Below, one piece after another: positions 59,816 through 64,000 of a DNA stretch of 64,000 nucleotides. The translations under genes and the position numbers were made by a program. The notes under the pieces are model-generated. The model was not told the DNA's origin. It saw only the letters and a program-made list of their open reading frames with translations, and searched no databases. Each line of letters starts with the position of its first letter. Within the stretch, counting starts at the first letter, position 1. Source of the stretch: Brevundimonas naejangsanensis. GTDB taxonomy: Bacteria; Pseudomonadota; Alphaproteobacteria; Caulobacterales; Caulobacteraceae. Location: positions 1,354,501 through 1,418,500 of the forward strand of contig NZ_CP032707.1 of NCBI RefSeq assembly GCF_003627995.1. The letters are read 5' to 3'.

Positions 59816-62662
59816 GTGACCGTCGAATCCGCCGACATTCGGACAGCCTCGTCCCTGACGTTCGACCTGCCCCCCGCGCTGGCCACGCCGCCGGGGGCAG
59901 GGGCCGTGTGCGACGATCAGGGCGCCAGAAAGATCGGCCGGGGCGCCGCCGAGGGCCTGTTCATGGGCGGCACCGTCATCGTCGCCCACGCCGGACTGAC
60001 CGCGCGGCGTCTAGGCCTGGCGCCGCCGCCGCGCTCGGCCGAGATGCTGGATGCGCTGGAGCTGTTCGCCTTCGTGCGTCCGGCCCGGTTTTGCGCCCCG
60101 TCGGCCACCGGGCTGGCGCTGGCCCTGGGGCGCGAGGAGCCGAGGGGCGCCGAGGCGCAGGCCTCCGCCCTGCGCGCCGCCGCCGCCGACCTGCTGGCCG
60201 AACTGGCCGCGCCCGCCTATCCGGGGCGGGAGGAGGCCTATGCGCTGGCCCTGACGCTGGAGCGGGCGGGCTGGGGCTGGGCGTCGCGCGTGCTTCAGGC
60301 CCTGCGCGCCGGGCCGCTGCGCGATCGTCAGCAGCGCGGCTCGGGCCTCGACGTCTGGGCGCGGCTTCAGGAGTGGGAGGACGAGGCGCCGCGCGGCGAG
60401 GCCGGGTCGGCTCCCGTCGATTCCGAGAGCGCCCGTATCCGGCTGGACAAGCTGCTTCAGGCCTCGGGTCTGGACGAGACGCGGCCCGCCCAGTCCGACT
60501 ATGCGGCCGAGGCGGCTTACGCCTTCTCGCCCCGCAATGAGGAGGGGCGCCCGCGCGTCCTGCTGGCCGAAGCGGGGACCGGCACGGGCAAGACCCTGGG
60601 CTATCTGGCGCCCGCCAGCCTGTGGGCCGAGCGCAACGCCGGCGCAGCGTGGATCTCGACCTACACCCGCGCCCTGCAACGCCAGATCGACCGCGAAAGC
60701 CGCGCCCTGTGGCCGGACGAGGCTGAGCGCCGCCGCAAGACGGTGGTGCGCAAGGGGCGCGAGAACTACCTCTGCCTGCTCAATCTTCAGGACATGGTGC
60801 AGGCGGCGCAGCTGGGGAACGGCGACCTGATCGGCATGGCGCTGGCGGCGCGCTGGGCCGCCCACACCCGCGACGGCGACATGACCGGCGGCGACTATCC
60901 GGGCTGGCTGCCCGGCCTCTACGCCACGGCGCCCATGCACCAGGCGGGGCCGGCCAACCTGGTCGACCGGCGCGGCGAGTGCGTCCACGCCGCCTGCCCC
61001 CACTATCGCCTGTGCTTCGTCGAAAAGACCATCCGCGCCAGCCGTCGGGCCGATCTGGTGGTGGCCAATCATGCGCTGGTGATGACCCAGGCCGCCTTCG
61101 ACGGCGCCCGCACCGCGCGGGGGCTGAAACAGGACGGCGAGACGGCGGCGCTGAAGCGCATCGTTTTCGACGAGGGCCACCACCTGTTCGACGCCGCCGA
61201 CAGCGCCTTCTCCGCCTGCCTGTCGGGCCAGGAGGCGGCCGAACTGCGCCGCTGGATCCGCGGGCCCGAGGGACGCGGCCGTCGCGGGCGCGGGCTGGAA
61301 CAGCGGCTGGGCGACCTGACCGCCGACAACGAAGCCGCCGCCAAGGCCCTGAAGGACGCGCTTCAGGCCGCCGCACAACTGCCCGGCGAGGGGGTGTCGG
61401 GCCGCATCGCCCCGGCCTCGGGCGAAGTGAACCCCATCGGCCCGATCGAGCGGTTTCTGGTCGCCGCGCTGGAGCAGTTGCGCGCCCGCGCGGCCGAGAC
61501 CGGCGGCGCCGAGTTCGGGCTGGAGTGCGCTCTGCGCCCCGTCACCGAGCCGGTGCTGGAGGCCGCCCGCGAGGCGGCCCGCGCCATCGCCGCCGTCGAG
61601 GCGCCCCTGCTGGCCCTGTCGCGCCATCTGGAGGACATTCTGGACGAGGAGGCGGCCGAGCTGGACGGCGCCGCCCGCGCCCGCATCGAGGGCTCGCTGC
61701 GGGGGCTGGATCGGCGCGCGCGCATGACCCTGCCCGGCTGGCGCTCCATGCTGGCGGCGCTGGAAGAGGGCGGGGACGAACCCGATCCGGATTACGTCGA
61801 CTGGCTGAGCGCCGAGGCCGCCTTCGGCCGCATCCACGACGTGGCCCTGCGCCGTCACTGGATCGACCCGACCGTGCCGCTGGAAGCCGCCGTGGTCATG
61901 CCCGCGCACGGCGTCCTGGTGACCAGCGCCACCCTGTCCGACCCGGCGGCCGAAGACCCCTTCGACCTGGCCCGCCTGCGCACCGGCGCCGCGCGCCTGA
62001 TCGAACCGGCGCGGACGCTGAAGGTCGACAGCCCCTTCGACTATGCGACGAACAGCCGGGTCATCGTCGTCAACGATCTGGTCAAGGATGACCCGCGCCA
62101 GATCGCGGCGGCCATGCGCGAACTGTTTCTGGCGGCGGGCGGCGGAGGCTTGGGCCTGTTCACCGCCATCCGGCGTCTGAAGGCGGTCTATGAGCGGCTG
62201 GGACCGGAACTGGCGCGCGCGGGCCTGCCGCTCTACGCCCAGCACGTCGATCCGCTGGAGGTCGGGGCCTTGGTGGATGTCTTCAGGGCTGAGCGGGACA
62301 GCTGTCTTTTGGGCACCGACGCCGTGCGCGACGGAGTGGACGTGCCGGGGCGGTCCTTGCGCGTTCTGGCCTTCGACCGCGTGCCGTGGCCGCGGCCTGA
62401 CCTGCTGCACAAGGCGCGGCGCGAGCGGTTCGGCACGGGCTCGGGCGGTCGTTCGTGGGACGACGCCCTGGCGCGCGGGCGCATCGCCCAGGCCTTCGGC
62501 CGCCTGATCCGCCGGGCGGACGACCGGGGCGTCTTCGTCATGCTGGACGCCGCCTGCCCGACCCGCCTGTTCGCCGCACTGCCGCCGGGGACCGAGGTGC
62601 TGCGCCTGGGCCTGGCCGAGACGGTGGAGTTGACCAAGGCGTTCCTGGCGGAATCGAGCTGA
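59816..62662 (+). CDS. ATP-dependent DNA helicase, DinG/XPD-like
   Basis: The 948-residue protein starts with GTG at 59816. It has a long N-terminal part of unknown fold (about 1-230), then the helicase core with Walker A EAGTGTGKT (T255-T260), the iron-sulfur cysteine set (one in ENYLC, three in GECVHAACPHYRLC), the D-E-G-H box (452-455), and motif VI-like AFGRLIRRADDRG near the end. It belongs to the XPD/DinG branch of superfamily 2, likely unwinding DNA in repair or replication. It is on the opposite strand from vapBC, with starts about 108 bases apart and shared upstream sequence. Confidence 0.92.
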   Translation: MTVESADIRTASSLTFDLPPALATPPGAGAVCDDQGARKIGRGAAEGLFMGGTVIVAHAGLTARRLGLAPPPRSAEMLDALELFAFVRPARFCAPSATGLALALGREEPRGAEAQASALRAAAADLLAELAAPAYPGREEAYALALTLERAGWGWASRVLQALRAGPLRDRQQRGSGLDVWARLQEWEDEAPRGEAGSAPVDSESARIRLDKLLQASGLDETRPAQSDYAAEAAYAFSPRNEEGRPRVLLAEAGTGTGKTLGYLAPASLWAERNAGAAWISTYTRALQRQIDRESRALWPDEAERRRKTVVRKGRENYLCLLNLQDMVQAAQLGNGDLIGMALAARWAAHTRDGDMTGGDYPGWLPGLYATAPMHQAGPANLVDRRGECVHAACPHYRLCFVEKTIRASRRADLVVANHALVMTQAAFDGARTARGLKQDGETAALKRIVFDEGHHLFDAADSAFSACLSGQEAAELRRWIRGPEGRGRRGRGLEQRLGDLTADNEAAAKALKDALQAAAQLPGEGVSGRIAPASGEVNPIGPIERFLVAALEQLRARAAETGGAEFGLECALRPVTEPVLEAAREAARAIAAVEAPLLALSRHLEDILDEEAAELDGAARARIEGSLRGLDRRARMTLPGWRSMLAALEEGGDEPDPDYVDWLSAEAAFGRIHDVALRRHWIDPTVPLEAAVVMPAHGVLVTSATLSDPAAEDPFDLARLRTGAARLIEPARTLKVDSPFDYATNSRVIVVNDLVKDDPRQIAAAMRELFLAAGGGGLGLFTAIRRLKAVYERLGPELARAGLPLYAQHVDPLEVGALVDVFRAERDSCLLGTDAVRDGVDVPGRSLRVLAFDRVPWPRPDLLHKARRERFGTGSGGRSWDDALARGRIAQAFGRLIRRADDRGVFVMLDAACPTRLFAALPPGTEVLRLGLAETVELTKAFLAESS

Positions 62663-62676
62663 AGCCTCCGCCCCTT

Positions 62677-62839
62677 CCTCTTTCGTCATCCTCCGGCAAG
62701 CCGCGCAGCGGCGCTGACCGGAGGACCCAGCGGCGCCGAAGGCGATCTTTGCTGCAAGCGTTGCGCGGGGGTTTTCGCCCTGACGGGCGCCGCTGGGTCC
62801 CCCGGTCTCGCTCCGCTCGCCGGAGGATGACGAAAGAGG
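62677..62839. repeat. type C palindromic element, copy 2
   Basis: The terminal 20 bases are a perfect inverted repeat (CCTCTTTCGTCATCCTCCGG at 62677-62696 with its complement at 62820-62839). The inner pair ACCCAGCGGCGCC and GGCGCCGCTGGGT also matches copy 1 at 45801-45957. It sits between the helicase stop and the deacylase gene. Confidence 0.88.
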
Positions 62840-62905
62840 AGGGGTCTATACGTCATCGTCTCATTGGCTATTCAGGGCGCTGCGCTTCAAACCGACCTAA
62901 GCCCC

Positions 62906-63379
62906 ATGTCCCGCACCACCCCCGCCACCGTCGCCCTGACCAAGGCCGGCGTCGCCTTCGAGCTGCATCCCTATGACTACGATCCCGACGCGCCGCGCGT
63001 GGGTCTGCAGGCGGCCGAGGCCTTGGGCTGGGCCCCCGAGCAGGTGCTCAAGACGCTGATGACTCTGGTGGACGCCAAGCCCGTCTGCGTCGTCGTGCCG
63101 TCGGACTGCGAGGTCGGCATGAAGAAGCTGGCCGCCGCCGCCGGGGGCAAGTCGGCGCAGATGATGAAGCCCGCCGACGCCGAGCGCCTGACCGGCTTCA
63201 AGGTCGGCGGCGTCAGCCCCTTCGGCCAGAGGAGGGCGGTCCCGACCTTCATCGACGAGACGGCGGTGCTGTTCGAGCGGGTGCTGATCAACGGCGGCCA
63301 GCGCGGCCTGCTTCTGGAACTGGCGCCGGACGAGGCGGCGCGGGCCTGCGCGGCGACGTGGGCGGACCTGACGGCGTAA
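62906..63379 (+). CDS. ybaK: YbaK/EbsC family Cys-tRNA(Pro) deacylase
   Basis: The ATG at 62906 gives 157 residues; an earlier ATG at 62864 adds 14 residues from the repeat side. The protein has the YbaK fold: AFELHPYDYDPDAP, LGWAPEQVLKTLMTLVDAKPVCVVVPSD, VGMKKLAAAAGGKSAQMM and FKVGGVSPFGQRR with the conserved GGVSPFG loop. It removes wrongly attached cysteine from tRNA-Pro, or acts on related substrates. A type A palindromic element follows. Confidence 0.9.
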   Translation: MSRTTPATVALTKAGVAFELHPYDYDPDAPRVGLQAAEALGWAPEQVLKTLMTLVDAKPVCVVVPSDCEVGMKKLAAAAGGKSAQMMKPADAERLTGFKVGGVSPFGQRRAVPTFIDETAVLFERVLINGGQRGLLLELAPDEAARACAATWADLTA

Positions 63380-63389
63380 GGCGACGTCC

Positions 63390-63534
63390 CCTTCTCCCCT
63401 TGTGGGAGAAGGTGGCCCGTCAGGGCCGGATGAGGGGTCTCGCCGAAATCTGATGAAGGATTCGCGTTTCTAGCGTCCCGCGACCCCTCATCCGTCAGGC
63501 TTCGCCTGCCACCTTCTCCCACAAGGGGAGAAGG
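63390..63534. repeat. type A palindromic element
   Basis: The 145-bp copy has CCTTCTCCCCTTGTGGGAGAAGG at the left and CCTTCTCCCACAAGGGGAGAAGG at the right, with inverted GGATGAGGGGTC and GACCCCTCATCC inside. It lies 11 bases past the deacylase stop. Confidence 0.9.
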
Positions 63535-63599
63535 ATGCGCGCCTGCCCTTATGGCGCCCCCGATCCATGCGCTATAGGGGCCGCGAACCTGGAGTTTTC

Positions 63600-64000
63600 A
63601 TGACCGACGCGCCCCCGCATCACAGCCGCAAGGGACTGATCGTCCCCTTCGCCATCGTCGCCGTCGGCCTGGCCCTGTGGACCGGCTGGTGGTTCTATCT
63701 GACGCGTCAGATCGAGACCCGGCTGGAGGCCAAGGTCGCCGGGCTGGAGCAGGCGGGCTGGCGCGTGACCCACGCGGACCTGCGCACCACGGGCTGGCCC
63801 ATGCACGCACGGGTGACGATCCGGCACCTGGATGTCGTCGCCCCCTCCGGCCACGCCGTGGCCGCGCCGGTCGTGATCGCCCAGGCCAACGCCTATAATC
63901 CGACCCGCTGGGTCATGGCGGCGCCGGACGGCCTGGTCGTCACGCGCGGCGTCAAGGGCAAGGCGGCGATCCGCGCCGAGGGCATCCGCATGAGCGTGCA
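63600..64000 (+). CDS. DUF2125 family membrane-anchored protein (partial, runs off the window)
   Basis: The ATG at 63600 opens a frame that stays open to the end of the window, giving at least 133 residues. It has one N-terminal membrane helix (GLIVPFAIVAVGLALWTGWWFY) and the start of a periplasmic domain (WRVTHADLRTTGWPMHARVTI, DGLVVTRGVKGKAAIRAEG), matching DUF2125. The family's function is not known. The 5' end is complete and the 3' end is outside. Confidence 0.85.
   Translation, partial: MTDAPPHHSRKGLIVPFAIVAVGLALWTGWWFYLTRQIETRLEAKVAGLEQAGWRVTHADLRTTGWPMHARVTIRHLDVVAPSGHAVAAPVVIAQANAYNPTRWVMAAPDGLVVTRGVKGKAAIRAEGIRMSV

Overview
The window is very GC-rich (roughly 70 %), tightly packed chromosomal DNA with GTG and TTG starts. 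Its gene content points to an alphaproteobacterium of the Caulobacterales, most likely Brevundimonas or a close relative. Pointers are the SapC, DUF4167, DUF1178, DUF2167, DUF2125 and BA14K families, a PTS-Ntr enzyme I (ptsP) next to lysC, secA beside a parvulin-argJ-mutT run, and a bkd operon with a divergent Lrp-type regulator. This assignment is inference from gene families and arrangement; no search was run. I see no rRNA, tRNA, CRISPR array or complete insertion sequence.

Layout. 1-5155: unidentified gene end, SapC protein, Fur/Zur-type regulator, alpha/beta hydrolase, GNAT, a membrane-anchored unknown and a PLP enzyme. 5222-5374: a palindromic element next to the secA terminator. 5474-16603: secA; lipoprotein peptidyl-prolyl isomerase-argJ-mutT; orphan Flp pilin; methyltransferase and comF starting divergently on the same four bases; grxC-nitrilase-DUF1178-lipocalin-like-GNAT; ubiG. 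16648-25529: lysC-ptsP-HTH/DUF4115 (RodZ-like)-ispG-GST, then a lipoprotein, a TSUP carrier and a receiver-only regulator. 25727-33928: secreted hydrolase, prfA (frameshifted in this sequence), three opposite-strand envelope genes, prmC, DUF4167. 34208-41735: envelope and secreted proteins, including a serine beta-lactamase-family enzyme, a TonB-dependent receptor (also frameshifted), a LysE exporter and a BA14K-like protein. 41952-47765: clpB, then a small accessory stretch with an AT-rich gene carrying a HEPN-like motif, a GIY-YIG protein, a YciI-like protein and two DUF1801 proteins among palindromic repeats. 47920-54346: branched-chain 2-oxoacid dehydrogenase operon (E1alpha, E1beta, E2, a secreted unknown, E3) with a divergent Lrp regulator. 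54407-59708: pirin, then a leftward chain vapB-vapC-small membrane protein-ligase-associated helicase-PdeM. 59816-64000: DinG-like helicase, YbaK-type deacylase and the start of a DUF2125 protein.

Standing out are: three families of about 145-165 bp palindromic elements, one copy lying in frame inside the DNA-repair helicase gene; a toxin-antitoxin pair whose reading frames overlap in series into that helicase gene; a 57-residue membrane protein in the chain; an AT-rich HEPN-like candidate after clpB; separation of prfA from prmC by three opposing genes; and two single-G deletions that break prfA and a TonB receptor and look more like sequence errors than biology.
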